Positions 32,201-40,540 of a stretch of 64,000 nt of DNA are shown here, piece after piece. The stretch's first letter is position 1. Each line of letters opens with the position of its first letter. The stretch covers positions 1,302,001 through 1,366,000 of the forward strand of contig CAVZIJ010000002.1 of NCBI GenBank assembly GCA_963775335.1, written 5' to 3'. The position numbers and the translations under genes are program-made. The notes beneath the pieces were generated by a model that was not told the DNA's origin, did not search any database, and worked only from the letters and a program-made list of their open reading frames with translations. This stretch comes from CAVQCX01 sp963775335 (GTDB taxonomy: Bacteria; Pseudomonadota; Gammaproteobacteria; Chromatiales; Chromatiaceae).

Positions 32201-34148
32201 CCATGACGTCCGAGGCGTAGAAGAAGGCGCCCTGAAAGGCGTTACCTTGCATCCGGAGCTGCAGCTCCGGGTCGGTGGCCTCCTCCCGGGCGATGCGAAA
32301 GGCGTCCAGGTAGAAGACGCGGATGCCGCTGTCCGCAATGGTCTTCTGGGCCTGGGGCGGGAACGAGCGCCAGACCGCCGTCGGGTCCTCCAGATCGCTC
32401 TGGATGATGAAAACGCCGCCCTTTTTTAGCCCCGCCAAGGGGTTGGAGTGGCCGAAGACGTTGGGATCAGGCGAAAGCACGACGTCGACGTACACATACT
32501 CGCAGCTCACTCGGATCGGCTCCGGGGCGGCGGAGAGATAGTAGGTCGTGGGCTGGCCCTTCTTCTCCGAGCCGTACTTGGGGTTTGCCTTGATCTCGAA
32601 GTCGAGCAGGTCGAACAGGGTCATCGCCAGGTTCTTGCCGGTGGTGATGGCGCCCCAGCCACCCACCGAGTGCATGCGCACGGCGATGCTGTCCCCGGGC
32701 ATCAGGTTCGGGTTCTCGCTGCCGTGCACCGCCAGCTCGCGCACGCCCGGGTAGGCCTCGGCCACCTGCTGCTGGTAGATCTCCTGCTTGGGCGTGTCGG
32801 AGCGCTCCCTCACGAAGTCCACTGAGAGATAGAAGAACCGTTTGTGAGCGCCTTCCGGCAACATGTTCTCCACCGCCCCGATGATGCCCTCGGGCTGCAG
32901 GTCGCGGCTGCCCAGGCCGAAAGCGCCTGAATACAGGGGCGGCAGGTCCCCGGGCTTGGAGTACACCGCGTATTGCGGGTACGGGGCGGTCTCCTTGCGG
33001 CTCACGTTGTTCTCCAGGCACTTGCCCAGGGCGGCGCGGATCTCGCGCATCAGCGGCAGATCCTCCGCGAGCGGCTGGTCGGTACGCTCCAGCACCGCCA
33101 CGCCCTTGCGTCCTTTCAGCGCATGGCCGATCAAGTCGCCGGGGAAGGGCCGGAACATGGTCAGGTTGACAACGCCGACCTTGAGTCGGCGGCTCTCGCG
33201 CAGGTAATCGGCCACTGCCTCGGCGTTGCTCACCACACTGCCCTGGCCGACAATCACATAATCGGCGTCGTCGCAGCGGTAGGTGGCGATGCGCCCATAA
33301 CGCCGGCCGGTGAGCGCGTGGAATTCCGCCATGCACTGCTCGGCGAGTGCCGGGATATGGGCGAAGAAGAACGGGCGTTGGGCGGCCACCGCCTGCATGT
33401 AGGCGTCCTGGTTCTGCACCGGGCCGGACAACAGCGGGTTGTCCACATCCCAGATTGCCGGGATGCGCCGGCGCTTCTCGCCGTAGATCAGTCGCTGGGC
33501 CGGGGTGGGCGTATCGATGATGTCCTCGGGACGACCGAGATAATCGGCCACCAGCTCGCGCTCCGGCGCCCGCACCGACTCGATCAAATGGGTGGTGAGA
33601 AAGCCGTCCTGGGCCAGGATACCGGGGGTGAGGGCGAGCTCGGCCAGGCGGTGGGCGACCAGGTTGAGATCCCCCGCCTCCTGTGCGTTCTTGGCCATCA
33701 GCTGGAAGAAGCCGGTGTCGTCGACGCTATGGTAGTCGTCGTGGCCGGCATGCACGTTGAGGCTCGCCTTGGTGATCGCCCGGCAGCCCAGGTTGAGCAC
33801 ATAGGTAAGGCGCTTGCCCACCGCGGCGTACAACGACTCGTGCATGTAGGCCACGCCCTGGCCCGAGGAGAAATTGGCGGCTCGAAGACCGGTCATCGCG
33901 AGCCCCGCGGTGACCGCCGCGGCCGCGTGCTCACCCTCGGGCTCGATGAAGATCAGTGGACGTCCGGAGACATTGACGTGCCCGCGGGCCGCCTCCTCCG
34001 CCCAGTACTCGCCCATCTGGGTGGAGGGGGTGATCGGATAGGCACCTGCGCCGTCCGAGGCCTCGCGCTCGGCCAAGATCACCGCTCCGTTGCCGTCGGT
34101 AGCCAAACGGATGCCCGGATATTTCACTGCCGTATCCTGTTTCTTCAC
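29226..34148 (-). CDS. nifJ: Pyruvate:ferredoxin (flavodoxin) oxidoreductase, extra-long fused form
   Basis: 1640 residues, against about 1170 for typical NifJ. Order: pyrimidine-binding domain (about 15-250, 'GAYPITPSTQMGEYWAEE'), transketolase-C-like domain (280-400), gamma domain (about 440-670, 'MHSVGGWGAITTGKN'), [4Fe-4S] motifs 'CTACGECYTVCP' (about 786) and 'CKGCMECVAVC' (about 925), TPP/Mg site 'CGDGACLGCGEKTT' (about 1000) and 'VGGDGAMYDIGFQNL' with 'SNTGGQACTS' (1220-1265). A C-terminal ferredoxin-like module, 'CTGCDACIAINPKIF', starts near 1568. The spacer between the two central clusters (about 120 residues) and the region before 1220 are enlarged. It converts pyruvate plus CoA to acetyl-CoA, CO2 and reduced ferredoxin, or the reverse. 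Confidence 0.92.
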   Translation of the reverse strand: MKKQDTAVKYPGIRLATDGNGAVILAEREASDGAGAYPITPSTQMGEYWAEEAARGHVNVSGRPLIFIEPEGEHAAAAVTAGLAMTGLRAANFSSGQGVAYMHESLYAAVGKRLTYVLNLGCRAITKASLNVHAGHDDYHSVDDTGFFQLMAKNAQEAGDLNLVAHRLAELALTPGILAQDGFLTTHLIESVRAPERELVADYLGRPEDIIDTPTPAQRLIYGEKRRRIPAIWDVDNPLLSGPVQNQDAYMQAVAAQRPFFFAHIPALAEQCMAEFHALTGRRYGRIATYRCDDADYVIVGQGSVVSNAEAVADYLRESRRLKVGVVNLTMFRPFPGDLIGHALKGRKGVAVLERTDQPLAEDLPLMREIRAALGKCLENNVSRKETAPYPQYAVYSKPGDLPPLYSGAFGLGSRDLQPEGIIGAVENMLPEGAHKRFFYLSVDFVRERSDTPKQEIYQQQVAEAYPGVRELAVHGSENPNLMPGDSIAVRMHSVGGWGAITTGKNLAMTLFDLLDFEIKANPKYGSEKKGQPTTYYLSAAPEPIRVSCEYVYVDVVLSPDPNVFGHSNPLAGLKKGGVFIIQSDLEDPTAVWRSFPPQAQKTIADSGIRVFYLDAFRIAREEATDPELQLRMQGNAFQGAFFYASDVMARAELTEDTLFQAIRNQIESKFGAKGARVVEDNLRVVRRGYDELREITDKTPGQSAVSLERKQVLMPSLLKRTRPSEARASDIHRFWEQTGRFYVGGKGSQNLADPFIALSLIPAASGLFRDMTQIRFEHPTWIPGNCTACGECYTVCPDSAIPGLVNSVAQVLETGLKRVETKGRETRHLRRALRTMERKLHASLGPLGEGTDVSAHLQQAIDETFAEAVLEAEEKAQLQTELGWLREAIGSFRFALTRPYHVVHERQAAGSGGLFSITINPYTCKGCMECVAVCADNALGIERQTTESVARLRQEWELWQDLPTTPPQYIRIDDLDERIGALETLLLDKRSYGSMVCGDGACLGCGEKTTIHLFTATVYALMQGRVQRHVQRIGELIERLEAQVRLRLAETMDLSDPEAVMSAADAHRDVDLTLSRLSASLEARTLSKPLDADWLKWVTQLLARLRHLKWQYEEGTTRTGRSVMGMVNATGCTSVWGSTFPYNPYPFPWTSHLFQDSPSMAMGLFEGHMAKMADGFKAIRMAELELAGGYKPERDEPFFTYFDWRQFSDEEFRLCPPVVSVGGDGAMYDIGFQNLSRMLMSGMPIKVLVLDTQVYSNTGGQACTSGFISQVSDMAPFGSRRRGKEETRKEMGLIAAAHRTAYVLQGSMSTVTHLLDGFVEGLNSRRPALFNVYAVCQPEHGVADDASALQSKLAVESRAYPLFRYDPDRGTTLEECCDVEGNPAPDADWPSYRLSYLDEEGREASLDLPMTFADFAVTEGRFRKHFRKVPQDAWNDSMIPLAELLDLDPDEREGRFPYIWALDKQNRLMRVMVSAEMAASAEERRGYWRLLRSLAGADRSQDLGAIAREARLDAVRKITAGLMAMVGAEGGALGAAAPAIAGSPQASAASPAPQAAGYEPVWIATPECTGCDACIAINPKIFAYDERKHAYVVDPRGGAFKDIVRAAEKCTARVIHPGTPWDPSEKDLDKLVKRATKYQ

Positions 34149-34185
34149 TTTGACTTGCCCTCCGCCCGGCGCGCGCCCGGGCCGT

Positions 34186-35085
34186 CTAGATCTCGGATGT
34201 GCCGGCGCCCGGGCGCTGGCCCGGAGCCGCCAGGGCCTCCTTGCGCACGATCTTGCGGGCCTCGCTACCGCGCAGGGCGCCCCGCTTGTCGTCCAGCCAG
34301 ACGATGGCGCCGGTCGGACAGCGCTCGATGGTCAGCTTGGAGGCCAGGGCGTTTTTCGCATAATCGATCACCGCCAGGTTCTGCTCGATCGTGATCAGGC
34401 CCTCGGGCGCGTAGGCGGCGCAACGACCGCAGCCGGTGCAGGTCAGCTCGCAGTCGGCCTCCGCCTCGTCCTGCAGATCTCGGTTCTTGCATGCCACCCA
34501 GAGACGGTGGCTGATCCCGTGAATCGAGAACAGGCCTTTGGGACAGGCCTTGACGCACTCCCCGCAGGCAGTGCACTTGTCGGTGTCCACCACCGGCAGG
34601 TGGTACTTGTTCAGGCTGATCGCGCCGAAGCCGCACGCGGTCTCGCAGTCCCCGAAGCCCAGGCAGCCCCAGACACAGCCCTTGCCGCCCCCGGCCACCA
34701 CGTTCGCCGCCCGGCAGGACTCCAAGCCCTGGTAGCGGGCCCGGGTGTGAGCGACATGCACACCCCCCGCACAGGCCAACCGGGCGACGCGCTTCTCATG
34801 CCGGCCGAGCTCCACGCCCAGGAAGTCGGCGATCATCCGGCTCATCTCCCGGGAATTCACCGTGCACAGCGCCGGGTCCTTCCCGCCCTTGACCATCTGC
34901 TCGGCGAACTGCCGGCAGCCCGGGGTGCCGCAGGCCCCGCAGTTGGCGTGCGGCAGCATCTCTTCCACCGCGTCGATGCGCGGGTCCTCGTAGACGAACA
35001 GGCGCCGGTTGGCGATCGCCAGCACGGCGGCCAAGGCGACCCCCAAACCCCCCATGAACAGGACGGCAGTAGCGATCTCGATCAT
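34186..35085 (-). CDS. rnfB: Electron transport complex subunit RnfB (RsxB), ferredoxin-docking
   Basis: 299 residues from the ATG at 35085 with GAGGCGAGG upstream. One N-terminal membrane helix ('VLFMGGLGVALAAVLAIA'), the [4Fe-4S] motif 'NCGACGTPGCRQFAEQM' near 49, a Cys-rich core including 'CVWGCLGFGDC', and ferredoxin motifs 'CTACGECVKACP' and 'CTGCGRCAAYAPEG'. The C-terminal part is longer than in E. coli RsxB (about 190 aa), as in the larger RnfB proteins of anaerobes. RnfB is the entry point for reduced ferredoxin. First gene of the operon. Confidence 0.94.
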   Translation of the reverse strand: MIEIATAVLFMGGLGVALAAVLAIANRRLFVYEDPRIDAVEEMLPHANCGACGTPGCRQFAEQMVKGGKDPALCTVNSREMSRMIADFLGVELGRHEKRVARLACAGGVHVAHTRARYQGLESCRAANVVAGGGKGCVWGCLGFGDCETACGFGAISLNKYHLPVVDTDKCTACGECVKACPKGLFSIHGISHRLWVACKNRDLQDEAEADCELTCTGCGRCAAYAPEGLITIEQNLAVIDYAKNALASKLTIERCPTGAIVWLDDKRGALRGSEARKIVRKEALAAPGQRPGAGTSEI

Positions 35086-35202
35086 GGCCTCGCCTCTGAG
35101 GGAGCCGAATCGTCCCTGCCAGGCCCGCGGAACCACTGACCCCCGCGGCCGTCGCGCCGGGAACAAGACGCACGCCCGCGGCGCATGTTGCGCTGCAGCA
35201 AT

Positions 35203-35218
35203 TTCAATGTTGATTGAA
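35203..35218. promoter_or_regulatory. Palindrome upstream of the rnfB-nifJ operon
   Basis: A perfect 6-4-6 inverted repeat, TTCAATGTTGATTGAA, lies 118 bp upstream of the rnfB start in the 202-bp gap between kup and rnfB. Its place suits an operator for the operon. I cannot assign it to a regulator, and it does not fit a complete FNR box. Confidence 0.35.
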
Positions 35219-35287
35219 GCGAGGCCCGCCGTCAAGGACTGGGACCGTCGTGACGGCAAGGCTTGGGGGACACGCGACGGCGCCCGG

Positions 35288-37183
35288 TCAGATCTCCACC
35301 TGGGTCCCGAGCTCGATGACCCTGTTTGTGGGCAGGTTGAAATACTCGACCGCGCTTCCGGCGTTGCGTGCCATCCCGGCAAAGAGCCGCTCCCGCCAGA
35401 GCGACATGCCCTTGGTGCGCAGGCTTGGAATCACCGTCTCCCTACTGAGGAAGAACGAGGTATCCATTGGACGCACGTCGAGCCCTTCAGCGGCACCCAG
35501 CTGCAGAGCCCCGGACACGTCCGGGTCGTCCTTGAAGCCGAAGCTCAATGTCAACCGATAGCAGTCGTGTCCCAGGTCCTCCAGGGTGAACCGCTCATCC
35601 TCCCGCACCCAGGGGACGTCACGCACCACGACCGTCAGGAAGATCACGCGCTCGTGCAACACCTTGTTGTGGAGCAGGTTGTGCAGCAGGGCGTGGGGCA
35701 CAGCCCCCGGCGTCGAGCTGAGGAACACGGCGGTGCCTCGGATGCGCGTCGGCGGATTGAGAAACAGCGACTCGAGGAAAGCTTTGAGCGGAACCGACGA
35801 TTGCCGGACCTGCCCGAGCAGCAGCGCCCGACCGTGCCGCCAGGTCACCATGATCGTGAACATGGCGGTGCCCACCGCGATAGGAAACCAACCCCCGTCC
35901 GCGATCTTGATCAGGTTGGCGCAGAAAAACGCCACGTCGATGAGCAGCAACAGGGTCGTGGCGGCAAACGCCAGGGCCGGGTTGTACCCCCAGACATGGC
36001 GGGTGACGACGAAGGTCAGCAGGGTCGTGATGAGCATGGTCCCGGCGACGGCCACCCCGTAAGCCGACGCCAGCTTCGACGACGAGCCAAACCCGACCAC
36101 CGCCGCGACCACTGCAAAGAGCAGCACCCAGGTGAGGACCGGCAGATAGACCTGTCCGATCTCCTGCTCGGAAGTGTGCTGGATGTTGGTGCGCGGCAGA
36201 TAACCGAGCTGCATGGCCTGCTTGGTCATAGAGTAGGCGCCCGAGATGGTCGCCTGGGAGGCAATCACCGTGGCGAGCGTGGCAAGGCCGACCATCGGGT
36301 ACAGCACCTGCGGAGGAAATGCCAGATAGAAGGGGTTGTCGATCGCCTTGGGGCTCGCGATCAACAGCGCGCCTTGGCCCAGGTAATTCAATACGAGCGC
36401 GGGCAGCGCAAGTCCGAACCAGGCAATGCGGATCGCCCGCCTGCCGAAATGGCCCATGTCGGCGTACAACGCCTCCGCCCCGGTGACGGCCAGAAAGATG
36501 GCGCCCAGCACCACGAACGACGCAAGTCCGTGCCCGGTCACGAAAGTCAGTGCGTGCCGGGGATCGAGTGCCCGCAGGACAACCGGATTTCCGGCGATGT
36601 TGAAGACGCCGACCGCTGCCAGACTGAGGAACCAGATCGCGCAGATCGGCCCGAACAGCCTGCCTACCGCGGCAGTGCCGTGGCGCTGGACGGAAAACAG
36701 CCCGACCAGCACCAGTAGCGCGATCGGAATCACGTAGGGCTCGAAGGCCGTGGTCTCCACCTTGAGTCCCTCCACAGCCGAGAGCACGGAGATCGCGGGG
36801 GTGAGCACGGCGTCGCCGAAGAACAGCGCGGCGCCGGCCAAACCGAGCAGAACCACGGGATTGTGCCAGCGGGCAGGTGTCCGACGCGCGGAGGCCGCGA
36901 GCGCGAGCAGCGCCATGATGCCCCCCTCCCCTTTGTTGTCCGCCCGCAGGATCAAGGCCACGTATTTCAGGGAGACCACGAGCATCAGGGACCAAAAGAT
37001 GGCCGACAGGCCGCCGAGGACGTTCTCCTGAGTCAGGGCGATACCGTGGGTCGGGGAGAAGGTCTCCTTGACGGCATACAGGGGACTGGTGCCAATGTCG
37101 CCGTAGACGACGCCGAGCGCGAGCAATGTCAGGGTGGCTGTGGAGGAGCGCCGAGGCGCTTGGGCCGAACCGTTGTTGTTCAA
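35288..37183 (-). CDS. kup: Low-affinity potassium transport system protein Kup
   Basis: 631 residues, the normal length. The Kup signature 'LALGVVYGDIGTSPLYAVKE' is at residues 21-40, and 'ADNKGEGGIMALLALA' and 'SLKYVALILRADN' follow. About twelve membrane segments fill the first 430 residues and a cytoplasmic domain the rest. It imports K+ with H+ across the inner membrane. GACGTTC at 37018 is natural here (codes Glu-Asn-Val on the minus strand) and does not break the frame. Confidence 0.96.
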   Translation of the reverse strand: MNNNGSAQAPRRSSTATLTLLALGVVYGDIGTSPLYAVKETFSPTHGIALTQENVLGGLSAIFWSLMLVVSLKYVALILRADNKGEGGIMALLALAASARRTPARWHNPVVLLGLAGAALFFGDAVLTPAISVLSAVEGLKVETTAFEPYVIPIALLVLVGLFSVQRHGTAAVGRLFGPICAIWFLSLAAVGVFNIAGNPVVLRALDPRHALTFVTGHGLASFVVLGAIFLAVTGAEALYADMGHFGRRAIRIAWFGLALPALVLNYLGQGALLIASPKAIDNPFYLAFPPQVLYPMVGLATLATVIASQATISGAYSMTKQAMQLGYLPRTNIQHTSEQEIGQVYLPVLTWVLLFAVVAAVVGFGSSSKLASAYGVAVAGTMLITTLLTFVVTRHVWGYNPALAFAATTLLLLIDVAFFCANLIKIADGGWFPIAVGTAMFTIMVTWRHGRALLLGQVRQSSVPLKAFLESLFLNPPTRIRGTAVFLSSTPGAVPHALLHNLLHNKVLHERVIFLTVVVRDVPWVREDERFTLEDLGHDCYRLTLSFGFKDDPDVSGALQLGAAEGLDVRPMDTSFFLSRETVIPSLRTKGMSLWRERLFAGMARNAGSAVEYFNLPTNRVIELGTQVEI

Positions 37184-37238
37184 GCTGGCTGGGTGGGCTC
37201 TGCGGTCTCGAATGATGTTAAGCGCAGCGCCCCGGCTC

Positions 37239-37893
37239 CTACAAGCCGGGGTCGCGCCGCTTGAGCCAGCCGGTCACGCTCATGCGCGCGCGCCGGACGG
37301 GTAGAACCTCGTGGAAGAAACGGGCGCTGAGGAACGTCACGAGGCGCCCGGCCAGGGGCTCGAACGTCCAGATACACGTCCTCCCGATTGCCCTCGGTAT
37401 ACAGCCGCAAGGTGCCGCCGTCTTCCTTTGTCCAACCCTCGTTGAGGTAGAGGACGCACGTCAGGGTGCGCGAGCCCATTCCCACGAACTGGTCGAGGTG
37501 GCGACGATAGCGTGCCCCCGGGGGATACAGTGACAAATGCCCCTCGAGCTCGGAGAGCCCCAGGAACAGGGTCCGGTTGAGCGCTTGGCGCAGCTGATCC
37601 AGCGCGGCCATATACTGGGCGGTTGCACCAGTCTGATCCTGGGACGACAGCCAGAGCACCTGATCCGAGCGCACCTCCGGCTTGACCTGAAAGCTCTCGC
37701 CACGGCCTATGCCTGCCTGGCGGAGCTCCCCCGCCTCCCACGCCTCGCGCACCTCGCGCGCGAGCTGAGCGACGAGGATCGGCGCCGCGAAGTCGTCTGT
37801 GATGCACCAGCCGCGCTCGGCGATCGCCGAGGCGATCGTCTCGGCGGGATCGCAGGCCTCTGGGACCACAGAGTCGTTTGTCAGAAGGCCCAT
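37239..37893 (-). CDS. 2OG-Fe(II) oxygenase (prolyl-4-hydroxylase-like), interrupted by a 1-bp frameshift
   Basis: It starts at the ATG at 37893. Iron ligands H132 and D134 are in 'YRRHLDQF', followed by 'TLTCVLYLNEGWTKEDGGTLRLY'. After 'EDVYLDV' the homologous frame changes and continues with 'EPLAGRLVTFLSARFFHEVL', giving the distal His, and 'RMSVTGWLKRRDPGL', giving the 2OG-binding Arg, with a stop at 37239. One extra base at 37363-37364 (GAACGTC, expected GACGTC) accounts for this. The corrected protein is 217 residues, usual for this PHD2-like group. Substrate unknown. Confidence 0.85.
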
Positions 37894-37967
37894 GGACGGC
37901 GGACCGGTGAGGAGGGGTGCCGAAATCTACTCCATGTCCCGCTGCACCGCCAGACATGCCCGGGCGG

Positions 37968-38744
37968 TCAACCGACAGGGGGCCGGCGCCGAAGCGGGTC
38001 TTGACGGTAGAAAAGACGAAGCTGTGCGTAAACCTCCGGGTACGCGTCCACGAGTAGGTCCGGGACCTCGAAAAAGGACTCGCTCACCACTGCGAAGAAC
38101 TCCGCCGGCGATTCGCAGGCATAGGGGTCGACGACGGTGTTCTCGCCGGCGATCACCCGCCGCTCGAGGTCCGCGAACGCTTGTCCGAAGGCACCGCTCC
38201 AGGCGGCGGGACTCATGTCCCGGTGCAGGGGGGGCATGCCGTTCAACGCCCCGTTGAGGGCATCGAGCTTGTGGGCAATCTCGTGGATCACGACGTTGTA
38301 GCCGTCGGCCTCGCGGCCCGCCTCCACGTCCGCCCAGGACAGAATCAGCGGGCCGCGCTCCCAGGACTCGCCGCTGCGCGCCTCGCGGATATGGTGGATG
38401 ACCCCGGCCTCGTCCTGGCTCTCGAATTCGCTGATGAAGGTATCGGGATAGATCACCACCGACACCCAGCCGGCGTGCCAGTCGGGACCCAGAGATAGAA
38501 CCGGCAGCGAGGCCTGCAACGCCAGCTCCCGGGCCATCCAGGGCTCTATTCGCAGGTCTCCCGTGGGCTCCAGGGCCTTCTCGGCGAGAAACAGGGTCGC
38601 CAGCTCGCGCAGCCGCCGAGCCGCGCCGGCATCGAGCCCTTTAAGAGAAGGCAGCCGGCCCCAAGCCTGCGCCCAGCCCTCGGGCGAAGTGTCGGCGGAG
38701 GCCAGCACCCGGCGGCGACGCCACTTGCGACAGACGGACCACAT
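37968..38744 (-). CDS. mtfA: MtfA-family zinc-dependent peptidase
   Basis: 258 residues. The metallopeptidase motif 'NVVIHEIAHKLD' (HExxH at 154-158) and a downstream Glu in 'ESPAEFFAVVSESFF' match M90/MtfA peptidases. 'ALEPTGDLRIEPWMARELAL' and 'WVSVVIYPDTFI' are further family features. In E. coli, MtfA binds the repressor Mlc and so affects glucose PTS expression, but whether that target exists here is unknown. Cytoplasmic, no signal peptide. Confidence 0.9.
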   Translation of the reverse strand: MWSVCRKWRRRRVLASADTSPEGWAQAWGRLPSLKGLDAGAARRLRELATLFLAEKALEPTGDLRIEPWMARELALQASLPVLSLGPDWHAGWVSVVIYPDTFISEFESQDEAGVIHHIREARSGESWERGPLILSWADVEAGREADGYNVVIHEIAHKLDALNGALNGMPPLHRDMSPAAWSGAFGQAFADLERRVIAGENTVVDPYACESPAEFFAVVSESFFEVPDLLVDAYPEVYAQLRLFYRQDPLRRRPPVG

Positions 38745-38865
38745 GGGAGGACGCTCGCAGGTCGACAGGGAATGCCCCGATTATTGGGTCGGCGGATAGA
38801 TGAATCCAGCGTCCCTCCTGTGCCGCTCGCATAGGTCGATGAGCTGCTGGCCGACAGTTTTTCTG

Positions 38866-40350
38866 TCATGCCGCTGCCCGCAACCTCCCCAGCAGGCCCC
38901 GCCCGTCGAGCCACAGGATCGCGGCGACGAACACCGCCATACACAGGGTCCCGATCAACAGCGAATGAGTCCCGGCAACCGCGATGAGCTGCTGGTCCGC
39001 CCCATAGAGCCCCAGCCCCAGGGCGATATAGCCCAGGAGGCGCTTGAGGTCGTAGGGCACCGGGTAATAGCGCCGTCCCAGGAGCCAGGAGAGCAGCACC
39101 ATGGTCGCGTAGCAGACGAGCGTCGCCCAGGCCGCCCCCATATAGCCGAACAGGGGCACCCACCAGAGCAGCAGCCCCACCGTTACCGCCGCCCCGGCCA
39201 GCGAGACCCAGGCCCCCATCAGGGTCTGGTCGGTGAGCTTGTACCAGATCGAGAGATTGACGTAGATGCCGAGCATCAGATTTGCCAGCAGCAGCACCGG
39301 CACCACCTTCAGCCCCACCCGGTAGGGCGCCCCGATGAAGTATTTGAAGACATCTATATAAAGGGTCACCGCCAGGAAGATCAGCACGCAGAAGATCACG
39401 AAGTAATTGAGCACCCGGGCGTAGGTCTCGCGCGCGCCGGTCTGTCGGGCATAGGCGAAGAAGAACGGCTCCCCCGCGTAGCGGAACGCCTGGATGAACA
39501 GCGACATCAGGATCGAGAGCTTGTAGCAGGCGCTATAGATACCCAGCTGCGCCATGTTGGTGGTCATGTCGTAGGGGAGCAGATACTTGAGCGCCGCGCG
39601 GTCGAGCATCTCGTTGATGATGCCCGCGAAGCCGATGACCACCATGGGCAGGGAGTAGCGGATCAGCCGGGCGAACAGCGCCCGGTCGAAGCCGTCGAGC
39701 ACGCCGACCAGAAGGGGGCCCAGCAGCACCAGCTTGACCGCGCTGCCCGCGAGGTTGGCGAGAAAGATGTAGCCGACCCCCACCGCCGGGCTCCAGAGCG
39801 CGCCGAGGGCGGAGTGAGGATTGGTCTCGAAGGCCCTGCGGCAGAGCACGATGAAGAACAGATTGAGGCCGATGTTGACGCCGATCTCGATAACCTTGAT
39901 AGCGGCGAAGCGCGCCGCCCGCTGCTCGGCGCGCAACCGGGCGAAGGCGACCGCGCCCACGGAGTCCATAGCGAGGATGGCGCCGACCCACCAGATGTAC
40001 TCGGGGTGGGCGCCGTGACGGAGCAGGTCCGCGACGGGCTGGCGCAGCAGCCAGGCGGCCAGGACGAAGGCCCCGTTGGTCAGGATCACGAAGCGCAGGG
40101 CCGTGGAGTAGACGTGCTCGGGCGTGCTCCCGTCACCGTCGCGAAAGCGGAAGTAGCCGGTCTCCAGCCCGAACACCAGAAGCACCGCCAGGAACCCCAT
40201 GTAGGCGTAGAACTCCGAGACCAACCCGTACTGCGCGGGCGCGAAGGTATAGGTGAACAGCGGGACGAGCAGATAGTTGAGAAAGCGTCCGACGACGCTG
40301 CTCACGCCATAGACGGCGGTCTGGGAGGCAAGGCGCTTCAGGGGGTTCAA
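38866..40350 (-). CDS. Polysaccharide flippase (Wzx/MATE-like, MVF superfamily)
   Basis: 494 residues and about 12-14 membrane segments, starting 'MNPLKRLASQTAVYGVSSVVGRFLNYLLVPL', which is typical of lipopolysaccharide or O-antigen flippases. 'FTYTFAPAQYGLVSEFYAY' and 'FRYAGEPFFFAYARQTGARE' fit the polysaccharide-biosynthesis family. It would move undecaprenyl-linked glycans across the inner membrane. No glycosyltransferases adjoin it, so the glycan is unknown. Confidence 0.88.
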   Translation of the reverse strand: MNPLKRLASQTAVYGVSSVVGRFLNYLLVPLFTYTFAPAQYGLVSEFYAYMGFLAVLLVFGLETGYFRFRDGDGSTPEHVYSTALRFVILTNGAFVLAAWLLRQPVADLLRHGAHPEYIWWVGAILAMDSVGAVAFARLRAEQRAARFAAIKVIEIGVNIGLNLFFIVLCRRAFETNPHSALGALWSPAVGVGYIFLANLAGSAVKLVLLGPLLVGVLDGFDRALFARLIRYSLPMVVIGFAGIINEMLDRAALKYLLPYDMTTNMAQLGIYSACYKLSILMSLFIQAFRYAGEPFFFAYARQTGARETYARVLNYFVIFCVLIFLAVTLYIDVFKYFIGAPYRVGLKVVPVLLLANLMLGIYVNLSIWYKLTDQTLMGAWVSLAGAAVTVGLLLWWVPLFGYMGAAWATLVCYATMVLLSWLLGRRYYPVPYDLKRLLGYIALGLGLYGADQQLIAVAGTHSLLIGTLCMAVFVAAILWLDGRGLLGRLRAAA

Positions 40351-40540
40351 GTTGGCTCCGGTCGCTGGTGGAGACTCGATCGACGGGCGCGGCGCCGGAG
40401 CCCACCGTTCTATTGTGCCCCAGGCCCGCCCGCATTTCTCACCGGGCTACAGCCGCGGCGCTTCCCCCGAGGCCACCCCGCAACCTCCTCCCCCGTTTCT
40501 GGTCAAACACTGGGACACCCCAACCGCTACCCAGGGCCAA

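Noticed and set aside
37016..37024. GACGTTC inside kup, at first sight another frameshift of the same kind
   Set aside because: The minus strand codes Glu-Asn-Val, a conserved Kup position, and the frame is intact on both sides. The same holds for natural sites in the csp gene (7914), the glycosyltransferase (49841) and the porin (60559).
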